Notes: generated by a model not told the origin, from the sequence alone. Shown: positions 24,698-35,028, counted from the stretch's first letter. The stretch: 64,000 nt of DNA from Actinoplanes campanulatus (GCF_014647795.1 NZ_BMPW01000018.1:62001-126000); one strand, 5' to 3'. Made by a program: numbers and translations.

Positions 24698-26455
24698 GTG
24701 ACGACCGTTGCGCCGTCGCCGATCGCGACCCGGCCGTATCCGGTGCGGCGACCGGTCAAGGGCTCGGCGTTTGCTCGGATCCTGCGCACGACGGACGCGA
24801 AGCAGATCGGGATCATGTACATGATCACGGCCTTCGTGTTCTTCCTGCTGGGTGGCCTGATGGCCCTTCTGATGCGCGCCGAACTGGCCCGGCCGGGCAT
24901 GCAGGTGCTCTCGCCGGAGCAGTTCAACCAGCTCTTCACCATGCACGGCACGATCATGCTGCTGTTCTTCGCGACGCCGATCGTGTTCGCGTTCGGCAAC
25001 TACGTCGTGCCCATCCAGATCGGCGCGCCGGACGTGTCGTTCCCGCGGCTGAACGCCTTCGCCTACTGGCTGTACCTGTTCGGCGGTCTGATCACCATCG
25101 GCGGGTTCCTCACGCCGGGTGGCGCCGCCGACTTCGGCTGGTTCGCGTACACGCCGCTGAGCAACTCGCTGCACTCGCCGGGCATCGGCGGCAACATGTG
25201 GGTGGTCGGCCTGGCCATCTCGGGTCTGGGCACGATCCTCGGCTCGGTCAACCTGATCACCACGATCCTGACCCTGCGTGCCCCGGGCATGACCATGTTC
25301 CGGATGCCGATCATGACGTGGAACATGCTGGTCACCGCGCTCCTCGCGGTCATGGTGTTCCCGTTCCTGGCGGCCGCGCTCTTCGCTCTCGCCGCCGACC
25401 GCGTGCTCGGCGCCCACGTCTTCGACGTGGAGACCGGCGGGCCGATGCTCTGGCAGCACCTCTTCTGGTTCTTCGGCCACCCCGAGGTGTACATCATCGC
25501 GCTCCCGTTCTTCGGCATCATCACCGAGGTCATCCCGGTGTTCAGCCGCAAGCCGGTGTTCGGCTACAAGGGCCTGGTCGCGGCCACCCTGCTGATCGGC
25601 GCGCTGTCGATGTCGGTGTGGGCGCACCACATGTTCGCCACCGGCCAGGTGCTGCTGCCGTTCTTCTCGTTCCTGAGCTTCCTGATCGCGGTCCCGACCG
25701 GCATGAAGTTCTTCGTCTGGATCGGCACCATGTGGCGCGGCCAGATCAGCTTCGAGTCGCCGATGCTCTTCGCGATCGGCTTCCTGGTGACGTTCCTCTT
25801 CGGTGGTCTGTCCGGCGTCCTGCTGGCCTCGCCGCCGATCGACTTCCACGTCTCCGACTCGTACTTCGTGATCGCCCACTTCCACTACGTGCTCTTCGGC
25901 ACGATCGTGTTCGCGGTGTTCGCCGGCATCTATTTCTGGTTCCCGAAGATGTTCGGCCGGATGCTGGACGAGAAGCTCGCCCGGATCCACTTCTGGCTCA
26001 CGATGATCGGCTTCCACGGCACGTTCCTGGTGCAGCACTGGCTCGGCACCCAGGGCATGCCCCGCCGGTACGCCGACTACCTGCCGGACGACGGGTTCAC
26101 CTTCCTCAACACGTTCTCCACGATCGGCTCCTTCATCCTGGGCCTGTCGACCCTGCCGTTCATCTACAACGTGTGGAAGTCGTACAAGGTCGGCAAGCTC
26201 GTGACGGCCGACGACCCGTGGGGTCACGGCAACTCGCTCGAGTGGGCCACCAGCACCCCGCCGCCGCTGCGTAACTTCGACCGCATGCCGCGGATCCGCT
26301 CCGAGCGGCCCGCCTTCGACCTGAAGTTCCCGCACCTGGCCGCCGGGGAGCAGTCCCTTGCCGGCCCGCCGGAGGGCGGCGCCCGGCCGCTCACCAGCGA
26401 GTCCGACGGTGGCGCGACCTACCAGGAAGACGTGAGCACCGACCGCGATCGCTGA
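24698..26455 (+). CDS. ctaD: Cytochrome c oxidase subunit I (aa3 type)
   Basis: 585 aa, about twelve transmembrane helices. It is the catalytic subunit of the terminal oxidase, carrying heme a, heme a3 and CuB. Visible are [12 protein letters not shown] (heme a His), [10 protein letters not shown] (CuB His and cross-linked Tyr), [10 protein letters not shown] (CuB His pair) and [12 protein letters not shown] (heme ligands). A GTG at 24698 with CGGAGG six bases upstream is the start. The C-terminal ~70 residues are a hydrophilic tail common in actinobacterial CtaD. Other oxidase subunit genes are not adjacent, a frequent arrangement in actinobacteria. Confidence 0.96.
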   Translation: MTTVAPSPIATRPYPVRRPVKGSAFARILRTTDAKQIGIMYMITAFVFFLLGGLMALLMRAELARPGMQVLSPEQFNQLFTMHGTIMLLFFATPIVFAFGNYVVPIQIGAPDVSFPRLNAFAYWLYLFGGLITIGGFLTPGGAADFGWFAYTPLSNSLHSPGIGGNMWVVGLAISGLGTILGSVNLITTILTLRAPGMTMFRMPIMTWNMLVTALLAVMVFPFLAAALFALAADRVLGAHVFDVETGGPMLWQHLFWFFGHPEVYIIALPFFGIITEVIPVFSRKPVFGYKGLVAATLLIGALSMSVWAHHMFATGQVLLPFFSFLSFLIAVPTGMKFFVWIGTMWRGQISFESPMLFAIGFLVTFLFGGLSGVLLASPPIDFHVSDSYFVIAHFHYVLFGTIVFAVFAGIYFWFPKMFGRMLDEKLARIHFWLTMIGFHGTFLVQHWLGTQGMPRRYADYLPDDGFTFLNTFSTIGSFILGLSTLPFIYNVWKSYKVGKLVTADDPWGHGNSLEWATSTPPPLRNFDRMPRIRSERPAFDLKFPHLAAGEQSLAGPPEGGARPLTSESDGGATYQEDVSTDRDR

Positions 26456-26470
26456 TCGCCCGGCGTTCCC

Positions 26471-26506
26471 CGAACGGCCCGCACTCCCCGGAGCGCGGGC
26501 CGTTCG
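26471..26506 (+). terminator. Hairpin terminator after ctaD
   Basis: CGAACGGCCCGC pairs with GCGGGCCGTTCG around a 12-base loop, 15 bases after the ctaD stop. Confidence 0.75.
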
Positions 26507-26610
26507 ACGTTTCTGCGGCGCTCGTCACAGCCCCCGCTGGAGGGCCGGTAACGCGTTGGATTTGTGTCGTACCCCCGCGGCAGGATGGGCGGCGGAGGTC
26601 AGGATCCGAC

Positions 26611-27981
26611 ATGTTGCTCACGCCTTACCGCGAAACACTGGCGCTGCCGAAGATCACGTCCCTGCTGGTCGTCGCCACGCTGGCCCGCGTGCCGATCGCG
26701 GCGGGCACGGTGGTGCTCACCCTGCACGTCGTCCAGGGCCTCGGCATGAAATATGTGGCGGCCGGGCTGGTCGGTGCGGCGTCGACGATCGGTGGCTCGA
26801 TCGGTGCGCCGGTGATCGGGCGGCTCATCGACCGCTGGGGGCTGCGGCCGATCCTGCTCCTGACGACGATCGCCGAGGTGATCTACTGGCTCGTCGCGCC
26901 GTCCCTGCCCTATTCGGCGCTGCTGCCGGTCGCCGCGGTCGGTGGGTTCCTGGCCCTGCCCGCCTTCTCGGTGGCCCGGCAGGCGATCGCGGCGCTCACC
27001 CCCGAGTCGCACCGGCTGCCCGCGTTCGCGCTCGACTCGATGACCACCGAGCTGTCCTTCATGGCCGGTCCCGCGCTCGGCGTGCTGATCGTGACGACCG
27101 CCGGCTCGCACGCCGCGATGCTCTCCCTGGCCGTCGGCATCCTGCTGGCCGGCATCGGCCTGTGGCTGCTGAATCCGCCGGTCCGGGGCGCTCACGAGGC
27201 CCCGGTGGCGAGCGGTGAGCGGCCACCGCGGCGCAGCTGGCTCAAGCCCCGGTTCGTCGCCGTCCTGGCCGTCACGATGGCGGCCACCCTGGTCCTCTCC
27301 GGCACCGACGTGGCGGTGGTCGCTACGCTCCGGGCCTCCGGTGAGGTGGAGTGGGCGGGCCTGGTGCTCTCCCTGTGGGCCTTCTTCTCCCTGGTGGGCG
27401 GCTTCCTCTACGGCACCGTCCGGCGCGGCCTGCCCACCCTGGTGATCTTCGCCCCGATGGCCGTGCTGACCATCCCGGTCGGCCTCGGCGGCGACCACTG
27501 GTGGCTGCTGGCCCTGCTCCTGATCCCGGCGGGCGCCCTCTGCGCCCCCACCATCACGGCGAGCTCCGACGCCATCAGCCGGATGATCCCGGCCGCGGCG
27601 CGCGGCGAGGCCATGGGCATGCACAACTCGGCCCTGACCGTCGGCGTCGCCCTCGGCGCCCCGCTGGCCGGCCTGGCCATCGACCACCGCGGCCCGGCCT
27701 GGGGCTTCGTCGCGGTCGGCGCGGTCGGCGTCCTGGTCGCCCTCCTGGTGCTGCCCACCGAGTTCCGCCGCCGCCGAACCCCGGCGACCCCTGACCCGGC
27801 CCCGCCCGCCGGCTCCGCACCGATCCCCGATGCGGTGCGCTCCGCTGACTCCTCATCAACCCCGGACCCGGAGTCCTTCCCGGACCCGGAGTCCTTCCCG
27901 GACCCGGAGTCCTTCCCGGACCCGGTAGCCGCCACCGGCTCCGTGCCGGTCTCCGGCAGCCGACCCGTGGGGTCCGCGTAG
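26611..27981 (+). CDS. MFS transporter
   Basis: A 456-aa major facilitator with about twelve helices in two halves joined by a basic loop (RGAHEAPVASGERPPRRSWLKPR). The inter-helix motif GRLIDRWGLRP matches the MFS signature between TM2 and TM3. The last ~60 residues are a hydrophilic Pro/Asp/Ser tail containing three PDPESF units. The substrate is unknown; the general shape suggests drug or small-metabolite efflux. It follows the ctaD terminator, so it is probably transcribed alone. Confidence 0.9.
   Translation: MLLTPYRETLALPKITSLLVVATLARVPIAAGTVVLTLHVVQGLGMKYVAAGLVGAASTIGGSIGAPVIGRLIDRWGLRPILLLTTIAEVIYWLVAPSLPYSALLPVAAVGGFLALPAFSVARQAIAALTPESHRLPAFALDSMTTELSFMAGPALGVLIVTTAGSHAAMLSLAVGILLAGIGLWLLNPPVRGAHEAPVASGERPPRRSWLKPRFVAVLAVTMAATLVLSGTDVAVVATLRASGEVEWAGLVLSLWAFFSLVGGFLYGTVRRGLPTLVIFAPMAVLTIPVGLGGDHWWLLALLLIPAGALCAPTITASSDAISRMIPAAARGEAMGMHNSALTVGVALGAPLAGLAIDHRGPAWGFVAVGAVGVLVALLVLPTEFRRRRTPATPDPAPPAGSAPIPDAVRSADSSSTPDPESFPDPESFPDPESFPDPVAATGSVPVSGSRPVGSA
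27861..27914. repeat. Three perfect 18-bp tandem units in the MFS gene
   Basis: CCCGGACCCGGAGTCCTT occurs three times in a row and keeps the reading frame, encoding PDPESF each time in the cytoplasmic tail of the transporter. Confidence 0.9.
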
Positions 27982-28154
27982 CCGGGTCGTCTCAACCGTC
28001 AGCGCCCTCTCTCCAGGGCCGGCCTTTCCACCGCGACCCCGGTGATCCGGGCGCAGCCGAGTCCCGAAGCAGTCGGTGCCGATGAACGCACCTCTCCCTC
28101 CGTGCCGGTTCCAGCCCACGGCCTTGTCCCTCGGGGTGGCCGCGCGTTACGGCT

Positions 28155-28277
28155 GATCTTGTCCGGCTGGCCGTGAGCGCTGTCTCGAAGCGTTCGAACA
28201 GCACTGACAGCCAGCCGGATCGGTGGGCCGGTTGTGGGTGCTGTTTGGGGGGTGCTGAGGGCCAGCCGGACAAGATC
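28155..28277. repeat. Perfect 18-bp inverted repeat with 87-bp interior
   Basis: GATCTTGTCCGGCTGGCC at 28155-28172 is exactly reversed at 28260-28277. The interior holds hairpin repeat copy B. A partial resemblance to the same repeat (GCTGTTTGGGG...GCTGAGGGCCAGCC) precedes the right arm. The layout looks like nested palindromic elements. Confidence 0.65.
28165..28216. repeat. Interspersed hairpin repeat, copy B
   Basis: An imperfect ~24-bp hairpin: GGCTGGC/GCCAGCC at the base, then GCTGT/ACAGC and TCGAA/TTCGA around a GCG loop. The first 24 bases match the minus strand of copy A (3267-3244) at 21 positions. Confidence 0.6.
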
Positions 28278-28403
28278 GGCGGCTGGCGGGGCGACCTCTG
28301 CGCGGGTGGGGAGTGGCAGTGGCCGGTGTGGGCCGCCGAAGAGGATCCGGAGCGGCGGGCTGACGGCGGCGTAGGGGCCGGAGGTCCGGAAAGCGGTGTC
28401 GCG

Positions 28404-28904
28404 TCAGGCGCGGTCGAATTCGTGGTACATGACGTGCAGGCCGACTGGGCCGTGGGCCGGGTGCCGGAAGGACCGGGGGACGGTGCCGATGATCCGGAAG
28501 CCCTCCCGCTGGTACAGGGAGACGGCGGCCGTGTTGGTCTCGACCACGGCGTTGAACTGCATGCTCGCGAACCCCTGCCGGCGAGCCCAGCCGAGGGCGT
28601 AGCGGCACAGCGCCGTCCCGGCCCCGCGGCCACGGGCGGCGGCCGCGACCATGAAGCTGGCGGTGGCCACGTGCGATCCCGGGCCGGGGCGGTTGGCGCC
28701 CATCTTGGCGGTGCCCACGACCCGGCCGTCGAGCATGGCCACGACGGTCAGGCCCGGCGGCCGCTCCACCCAGATGTCACGGGCGACCGTCTCGCTCATG
28801 GCCGGGTCGTAGGGGAACGTCTCCTGGGCCTGGATCACATCCCGGACGACGGGCCACACCGCGGGCCAGTCGGCCCCGGTGAACGGCCGGATCTCAGGCG
28901 TCAA
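28404..28904 (-). CDS. GNAT family N-acetyltransferase
   Basis: A 166-aa GNAT enzyme. It has the N-terminal EIRPFTGADWPAVWPVVRDV, the acetyl-CoA pyrophosphate loop AAAARGRGAGTALCRYAL, and ETNTAAVSLYQREGFRIIGTVP near the C-terminus. The start is a TTG at 28904 overlapping the pncA stop by 11 bases; the first in-frame ATG would remove the first strand of the fold. It is the last gene of the pncB-pncA unit. The substrate is unknown. Confidence 0.88.
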   Translation of the reverse strand: MTPEIRPFTGADWPAVWPVVRDVIQAQETFPYDPAMSETVARDIWVERPPGLTVVAMLDGRVVGTAKMGANRPGPGSHVATASFMVAAAARGRGAGTALCRYALGWARRQGFASMQFNAVVETNTAAVSLYQREGFRIIGTVPRSFRHPAHGPVGLHVMYHEFDRA

Positions 28905-29472
28905 CGACGGGCTTGCCGGTCATGGCGATCGAGGCGGCACGGAACTGTTCCAGGGCGGCGTCGGTGGTGCCGCGGGCCACGCCGGCGGTGAGTTCCAGCA
29001 GCACGGTGGTGGTGAAGCCCTCCGCTGCGGCGTCCAGCGCGGTCGCGCGTACGCAATGGTCTGTCGCGATGCCCACGACCTCGACCTCGGTGACTCCCCG
29101 GCCCCGCAGCCAGCCGGCGAGGGTTTCGCCGTCCTCGGTCTTCCCCTCGAAGCCGGAGTAGGCCGCCTGGTGGGCGCCCTTGTGGAAGATCGCCTCGATC
29201 CGGTCGGTGACCAGCTCGGGGTGGAACTCGGACCCGGTGGTGCCGACCACGCAGTGCGCCGGCCAGGTGTCCATGTAGTCGGGGTGCTCGCTGAAGTGCG
29301 CCCCCGGGTCGACGTGGTAGTCCTTGGTGGCGACCACGTGCTCCCAGCGGTCGCCGGCCCGGTCGAGCACCAGCGAGATGCCCTTGGCGACCGCGGCGCC
29401 CCCGGTGACCGGGAGCGAGCCGCCCTCGCAGAAGTCGTTCTGCACGTCCACGATGATCAATGCGCGTGACAT
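28894..29472 (-). CDS. pncA: Nicotinamidase
   Basis: A 192-aa cysteine hydrolase that converts nicotinamide to nicotinate. The catalytic triad is visible: Asp in ALIIVDVQNDFC, Lys in VVATKDYHVDPG and Cys in GIATDHCVRATALDA. The metal-binding residues DxxxH/H in KDYHVDPGAHFSEHPDY are present. It starts 8 bases after the pncB stop, so nicotinamide is fed directly to the Preiss-Handler enzyme encoded upstream. Confidence 0.93.
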   Translation of the reverse strand: MSRALIIVDVQNDFCEGGSLPVTGGAAVAKGISLVLDRAGDRWEHVVATKDYHVDPGAHFSEHPDYMDTWPAHCVVGTTGSEFHPELVTDRIEAIFHKGAHQAAYSGFEGKTEDGETLAGWLRGRGVTEVEVVGIATDHCVRATALDAAAEGFTTTVLLELTAGVARGTTDAALEQFRAASIAMTGKPVVDA

Positions 29473-29480
29473 GGTGCCCC

Positions 29481-30776
29481 CTAGGCGGTGGGAACGATGA
29501 CGACGGGGATCGCGGGGTCACCCGCGGAGAGCTTGAGGCCCTCCCACGGGATTGAGATCAGATTCTGCCGCAGGTGTTCCCGGGACTCCTGGAGGCTCGG
29601 CGTGTGGAGCACCTCGCCGTCGGCGATCCAGGTGAGCTGGAGCAACCGGTCGTTGGTCTGATGGTCGGGCACGCCCTGGGAGAAGATGATCTCCTCGGTG
29701 GCGGTGCCGGTGGGCTTGTGCCGCCGGATCGCGGTCTTGCGGCCGCCGACGGTCGCCTTGTTCTCCGAGCGCTTGACCACCGGGCGGCCCTCCACCTCGA
29801 CCAGTTTGTAGACCAGGCCGGCGGTGGGCGCGCCGGAGCCGGTGACCACGGCGGTGCCGGCGCCGTACATGTCGACGGGCTCGGCGGCGAGCGTGGCGAT
29901 CGAGTACTCGTCCATGTCGCCGGAGACGATGATCTTGGTTTCGGTGGCGCCGAGCGAGTCCAGCAGCTCCCGGGACTGCTGGGCCAGAACGGACAGGTCG
30001 CCCGAGTCGATGCGGATGGCCCGCAGGTCCGGCCCGGCGATCGCGATGGCGTTCCGGATGCCCTGGCTGATGTCGTACGTGTCGACCAGCAACGTCGTGT
30101 TCTTGCCCAGGGCGGCCACCTGCGACCCGAACGCGGCCGGCTCGTCGTCGTGCAGGAGGGTGAACGCGTGCGCCGACGTGCCGGTGGTGGGGATGCCGTA
30201 CGCCCGGCCCGCCGCGAGGTTGGACGTGGACGCGAACCCGGCCAGGTAGGCGGCCCGGGCAGCGGCGACCGCGGCCTGCTCATGGGTGCGCCGGGACCCC
30301 ATCTCGATGATCGGGCGCCCGCGGGCCGCGGTGACCATCCGGGCGGCGGCGGCCGCGATGGCGCTGTCGTGGTTGAGCACGGAGAGGATGAGCGTCTCCA
30401 GCACCACGCATTCGGCGAAGGTGCCGGAAACGGTCAGGATCGGTGAGCCGGGGAAGAACAGCTCGCCTTCCGCGTACCCCTCGATCTCGCCGGTGAAGCG
30501 GTATTCCGAGAGCCATTTGGCGCAGGTCTCGTCGACGATCCCGGCCGAGCGCAGGAACTCGACCTCGCCCGGGGTGAAGCGGAAGTCGCGGATCATCTCG
30601 ACCAGGCGGCCGGTGCCCGCCACCACGCCATAGCGCCGTCCGGTGGGCAGCCGCCGGGCGAACACCTCGAAGACGCAGTGGCGGTCGGCGGTGCCGTCCC
30701 GAAGTGCGGCGCTGACCATGGTCAGCTCGTACTGATCGGTCATCAGGGCCGGCGCGATGGTCTCCACGGGCAACAC
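29481..30776 (-). CDS. pncB: Nicotinate phosphoribosyltransferase
   Basis: 431 aa. It makes nicotinate mononucleotide from nicotinate and PRPP. Typical segments are LMTDQYELTM, GRRYGVVAGTGRLVEM, EMGSRRTHEQAA, GTSAHAFTLLHDDE, LLVDTYDI, IRIDSGDL and VSGDMDEYSI. A GTG at 30776 is used as start; ATG at 30743 would trim eleven residues. It is the first gene of a three-gene NAD-salvage unit and is divergent from clpS across ~110 bp. Confidence 0.93.
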   Translation of the reverse strand: MLPVETIAPALMTDQYELTMVSAALRDGTADRHCVFEVFARRLPTGRRYGVVAGTGRLVEMIRDFRFTPGEVEFLRSAGIVDETCAKWLSEYRFTGEIEGYAEGELFFPGSPILTVSGTFAECVVLETLILSVLNHDSAIAAAAARMVTAARGRPIIEMGSRRTHEQAAVAAARAAYLAGFASTSNLAAGRAYGIPTTGTSAHAFTLLHDDEPAAFGSQVAALGKNTTLLVDTYDISQGIRNAIAIAGPDLRAIRIDSGDLSVLAQQSRELLDSLGATETKIIVSGDMDEYSIATLAAEPVDMYGAGTAVVTGSGAPTAGLVYKLVEVEGRPVVKRSENKATVGGRKTAIRRHKPTGTATEEIIFSQGVPDHQTNDRLLQLTWIADGEVLHTPSLQESREHLRQNLISIPWEGLKLSAGDPAIPVVIVPTA

Positions 30777-30886
30777 CCTATTGCGCTCGCCGCCGCAGCG
30801 TCGCCCGTGGGGCTCGACGCGGCTGTTGACCAGCGGTTCGATGCTCCGGTTCACCGGTTGGCCGAATCCGGTGGCAACATGGGGGC

Positions 30887-31177
30887 ATGGCGTTGCCTCA
30901 GGTTGTTCCCGTCGAGACGCCGGAGATCGAGGAAGTACCGGCCGGGGACCGGCCGTGGGTGACCATCGTCTGGGACGACCCGGTCAACCTCATGTCATAT
31001 GTGACCTGGGTCTTCCAGAAGCTCTTCGGATACAGCAAGGAGAAGGCCGAGAGACTGATGATGGACGTGCACACGAAGGGCAAGGCGGTGGTCTCGACAG
31101 GTGCGCGTGAGCGCATGGAGATGGACGCCAACCAACTGCACGGATACGGTCTCTGGGCCACGGTCGACCGGAGTTGA
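30887..31177 (+). CDS. clpS: ATP-dependent Clp protease adaptor ClpS
   Basis: A 96-aa N-end-rule adaptor that hands substrates to ClpA/ClpC. The core [43 protein letters not shown] and [19 protein letters not shown] is intact, including residues of the N-degron pocket. The ~22-residue N-terminal extension is acidic and probably flexible. It begins the clpS - DUF2017 - mec - cysO - cysM series known from mycobacteria. Confidence 0.93.
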   Translation: MALPQVVPVETPEIEEVPAGDRPWVTIVWDDPVNLMSYVTWVFQKLFGYSKEKAERLMMDVHTKGKAVVSTGARERMEMDANQLHGYGLWATVDRS

Positions 31178-31213
31178 CCGTCCGGCGGTCCCGACAAGCG
31201 GGTGGGGAAGAAG

Positions 31214-31714
31214 ATGTTCCGACGCAGCGGTGGCCAGTGTGTCGCCACGTTCGCGCACGATGAGGTGCGGGTCCTGCGGAAGGTGGCCGCTGAGGTGGTC
31301 GGCCTGCTGACCGACGGGATGGATCACACCGATCCGGTGGTGTCCCGCCTCTTCCCGGACATCTATCCCGAGCGCCCGGAGGACTCGCAGGAGTTCCGCC
31401 TCTACACCGAGGGCGATCTCAAGACCAGCAAGATCGACCAGGCCGGCGCGATCCTCGCGGCCCTGCCCGACGAGGGTGAGGGCGAGGTCCGGCTGGACGG
31501 CGAGGCGGCCGAGGCCTGGCTGCGGGCGATCAACGACGCCCGGCTGGCCATGGGCACCCGGCTGGAGATCCAGGCCGACACCGACCTGGGCGAGGAGCTG
31601 GACAACGCGGTCCTGGAGGATCCGGGTTCGAGCCGGGTGTTCCAGCTGTCGGTCTACGCCTATCTCGGCTATCTCCAGGAGTCGCTGCTCAACGCGCTTC
31701 CCGAGATCCGGTAG
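31214..31714 (+). CDS. DUF2017 family protein
   Basis: 166 aa, all-helical in character, matching DUF2017 by composition and context (next to clpS): FRRSGGQCVATFAHDEVRVL, SRLFPDIYPE, AWLRAINDARLAMGTRLEI and SVYAYLGYLQESLLNAL. The ATG at 31214 has GGGGAAG upstream; a GTG four codons earlier is an alternative. The function is unknown; the conserved pairing suggests a role with ClpS. Confidence 0.88.
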   Translation: MFRRSGGQCVATFAHDEVRVLRKVAAEVVGLLTDGMDHTDPVVSRLFPDIYPERPEDSQEFRLYTEGDLKTSKIDQAGAILAALPDEGEGEVRLDGEAAEAWLRAINDARLAMGTRLEIQADTDLGEELDNAVLEDPGSSRVFQLSVYAYLGYLQESLLNALPEIR

Positions 31715-31767
31715 GTGTGTGAACCGCCACGGTGGGGCCCGGGAAATCTCACGGTAATGTGAACGGC

Positions 31768-32190
31768 GTGCTGACCATCGACCGAGCGATCATCGACGCG
31801 ATCGTCGCCCATTCCCGCCGGGACCACCCCGACGAGGCCTGTGGCGTCGTGGCCGGAGCGATCGGCAGTGACGTGCCCCGCCGGCACATCCCGATGGACA
31901 ATGCCGCGCGTTCGATGACGTTCTACGAGTTCGACTCGATGGAGCACCTGCGGGTGTGGCGCGAGATGGACGACCTCGACGAGGAGCCGGTGGTCATCTA
32001 CCACTCGCACACCGCGACCGAGGCATATCCCTCCCGGACCGACATCTCGTTCGCCGGCGAGCCGAACGCGCATTATCTCCTGGTCTCCACCCGCGAGCCG
32101 GACTCCGAGGAGATCCGGTCGTTCCGTATCGTGGACGGTGTGGTGACCGAGGAAGAGGTCAACATCGTGGATGCGACGGTGAAGGCGTGA
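31768..32190 (+). CDS. mec: JAMM/MPN+ metalloprotease acting on CysO
   Basis: A 140-aa zinc isopeptidase of the Mec type, which releases cysteine from the CysO-cysteine adduct. The JAMM signature is complete: Glu23 in DEACGVV, then H79-S-H81 ... S89-x-x-D92 in IYHSHTATEAYPSRTD. The start is a GTG seven bases after TAATGT, suggesting a leaderless mRNA; another in-frame GTG lies three codons upstream. The gene precedes cysO and cysM as in mycobacteria. Because the CysO here ends in 13 residues after GG, Mec may also mature CysO. Confidence 0.9.
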   Translation: MLTIDRAIIDAIVAHSRRDHPDEACGVVAGAIGSDVPRRHIPMDNAARSMTFYEFDSMEHLRVWREMDDLDEEPVVIYHSHTATEAYPSRTDISFAGEPNAHYLLVSTREPDSEEIRSFRIVDGVVTEEEVNIVDATVKA

Positions 32191-32264
32191 TTTCCACAGC
32201 TGTGCAGTCGTACATGTTCGGGCAGAGCCCGGCGTCGGTCTTCTACGAGTGTCGCTGCCGGTAA
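32187..32264 (+). CDS. Short leader ORF ending Cys-Arg-Cys-Arg
   Basis: A 25-codon ORF, VISTAVQSYMFGQSPASV...ECRCR, whose GTG overlaps the mec stop as GTGA. It ends 51 bases before cysO. Its only two cysteines are in the last four codons. Cys-rich uORFs upstream of sulfur genes act as cysteine-responsive attenuators in mycobacteria, so a similar role is inferred. Translation would be coupled to mec. Confidence 0.55.
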   Translation: MISTAVQSYMFGQSPASVFYECRCR

Positions 32265-32315
32265 AGCGACCAGGTAAAAGCCCGTCACGTTCGACTTCTC
32301 TAGGAGATTCCAGCC

Positions 32316-33609
<1,294 letters not shown>

Positions 33610-33613
33610 GCCC

Positions 33614-33985
33614 TCAGTAGGCCAACGCCACCATCACGTCGGCCGCCATCGGCGGGGCGGCGGCCAGCAGCAGGAACCAGGGCAGGATGCGCCGGTGGAT
33701 GGAGAGGAAGGCGCCCACCACCGGCGCCACGCTCAGCATGGTGAGTGCGGCCAGGGCGGGCAGATACCAGGCCGGCGCCCCACCGAAGACGGCGATCACG
33801 GCGTAGAAGCCGACGCCGACCCCGCAGACCCCGAGCACGGTCCCGTAGAGGGCGATCGCGAGCACCCGGGCGGCGCCGGGCGGTGGATCATCCGGGGTGG
33901 GGAAGCGGAAGACCGCCGGTTCCTCCGGGAACCGTTGCGGCGGCACCACGACGCGGGTGGTATGGGCCTGTTTCAGAGCGGTCAT
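33614..33985 (-). CDS. Small membrane protein of unknown function
   Basis: 123 aa. A soluble Pro-rich N-terminus (~1-38) precedes three hydrophobic helices: VLAIALYGTVLGVCGVGVGFYAV, YLPALAALTMLSVAPVVGAFL and ILPWFLLLAAAPPMAADVMVAL. No family is recognised. It ends 4 bases from the cysM stop and is divergent from the MBL gene. Confidence 0.65.
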   Translation of the reverse strand: MTALKQAHTTRVVVPPQRFPEEPAVFRFPTPDDPPPGAARVLAIALYGTVLGVCGVGVGFYAVIAVFGGAPAWYLPALAALTMLSVAPVVGAFLSIHRRILPWFLLLAAAPPMAADVMVALAY

Positions 33986-34163
33986 GCCGCCTCCGTCCGA
34001 CGACCTTCTCCGGCGTTCACCCAGAGCAACGCGGATAGATCACCGGACGTGACGGTGCAAAGGTGATTAGCTGGTCGAAGGTGCTCTGACGTGCGTTGTC
34101 GATTTAGCGACAAATCGATCAGTTGTTAACGCGAGACACTGGTCGGGGCGTACGCTTCGCACC

Positions 34164-34244
34164 GTGATTGACTGGTCGGTGGGGGCGTGGACGGCGATTC
34201 CGGAGCCGACCCAGTGTGAGTCAGAGGGACCCGGATGCGACTAA
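34164..34244 (+). CDS. Possible leaderless small ORF overlapping the MBL gene
   Basis: 26 codons, VIDWSVGAWTAIPEPTQ..., whose stop overlaps the first codons of the downstream MBL gene. A TACGCT box 7 bases before the GTG would give a leaderless start. Third-position GC is moderate. It may be a translated leader for the MBL gene, or chance. Confidence 0.3.
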   Translation: MIDWSVGAWTAIPEPTQCESEGPGCD

Positions 34245-34981
34245 CCGTTCTCGGTTGTGCCGGCAGTTTTCCCGGCCCCGAGTCGGCGTGTTCGGCCTAT
34301 CTCGTGGAGGCCGACGGGTTCCGGCTTCTGATCGACTTCGGTTCCGGGGCGCTCTCCGCCCTCCAGCGATACTCGGACATGCGGCGCGTCGACGCCATCC
34401 TTCTCACCCATCTGCACTGCGATCACATGCTCGACGCGTGCACCTATGTGGTGGTCCGCCGCTACGACCCGGCCGGGCCGCTGCCGGCCGTGCCGGTCTA
34501 CGCCCCGATGGGCGCGGCCGAGCGGATCGCCGCCGCCTACAGCACCGAGGGTGAGCCGGTCGACGACGTCTACACCTTCTACGGCCTCCAGCCGGGGACG
34601 TTCCCGATCGGGCCGCTGACGATCACCGTCGATCGGGTCAATCACCCCATCGAGACGTACGGCGTACGCGTCGAACACAACGGCCGGGTGCTGACCTACT
34701 CGGCGGACACCGCACCCTGCGAGGCGCTGCTGCGCCTGGCCGCCGGCGCCGACCTGTTCCTCTGCGAGGCCAGCTATCAGGACGGTGTGGTCAATCCGCC
34801 CGACCTGCACCTGACCGGTGGAGAGGCGGGCGAGGCGGCCACCAAGGCGGATGTCGGAAAGCTGCTGTTGACCCATCTCGTCCCGGCGTGGGCGAGTGAG
34901 GCATCTATTGTGGAAGCGGCCACCGCCGCCTATGCGGGGCCGGTCGAAGTCGTCCGCCCCGGTGCCAGATACGATCTCTAG
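34235..34981 (+). CDS. Metallo-beta-lactamase fold hydrolase
   Basis: A 248-aa binuclear-metal hydrolase. The metal-binding series is ILLTHLHCDHMLD, a downstream NHPIETYGVRVEHNGRVLTYSADTAP and KLLLTHLVP. Placement upstream of rph matches the mycobacterial Rv1339-type gene, whose product has been linked to cyclic-nucleotide (cAMP) hydrolysis; that function is inferred here. It is followed after 47 bp by a glycosyltransferase gene. Confidence 0.88.
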   Translation: MRLTVLGCAGSFPGPESACSAYLVEADGFRLLIDFGSGALSALQRYSDMRRVDAILLTHLHCDHMLDACTYVVVRRYDPAGPLPAVPVYAPMGAAERIAAAYSTEGEPVDDVYTFYGLQPGTFPIGPLTITVDRVNHPIETYGVRVEHNGRVLTYSADTAPCEALLRLAAGADLFLCEASYQDGVVNPPDLHLTGGEAGEAATKADVGKLLLTHLVPAWASEASIVEAATAAYAGPVEVVRPGARYDL

Positions 34982-35028
34982 GCCGGACGGGGGGTAGACC
35001 GGGTAGTACGTGACCTTGGAGTTGTTGC

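Larger units (their letters stand above)
27982..28403. other. Convergent intergenic region with palindromic repeats
   Basis: 422 bp between the MFS and GNAT genes. It contains an 18-bp perfect inverted repeat (28155-28172 with 28260-28277) and, nested inside, hairpin repeat copy B. Frames that read through it lack protein-like composition. Confidence 0.55.

Noticed and set aside
27992-28633. Minus-strand frame through the MFS/GNAT gap
   Set aside because: Runs antisense-frame through the GNAT gene and palindromic repeats; low-complexity composition.
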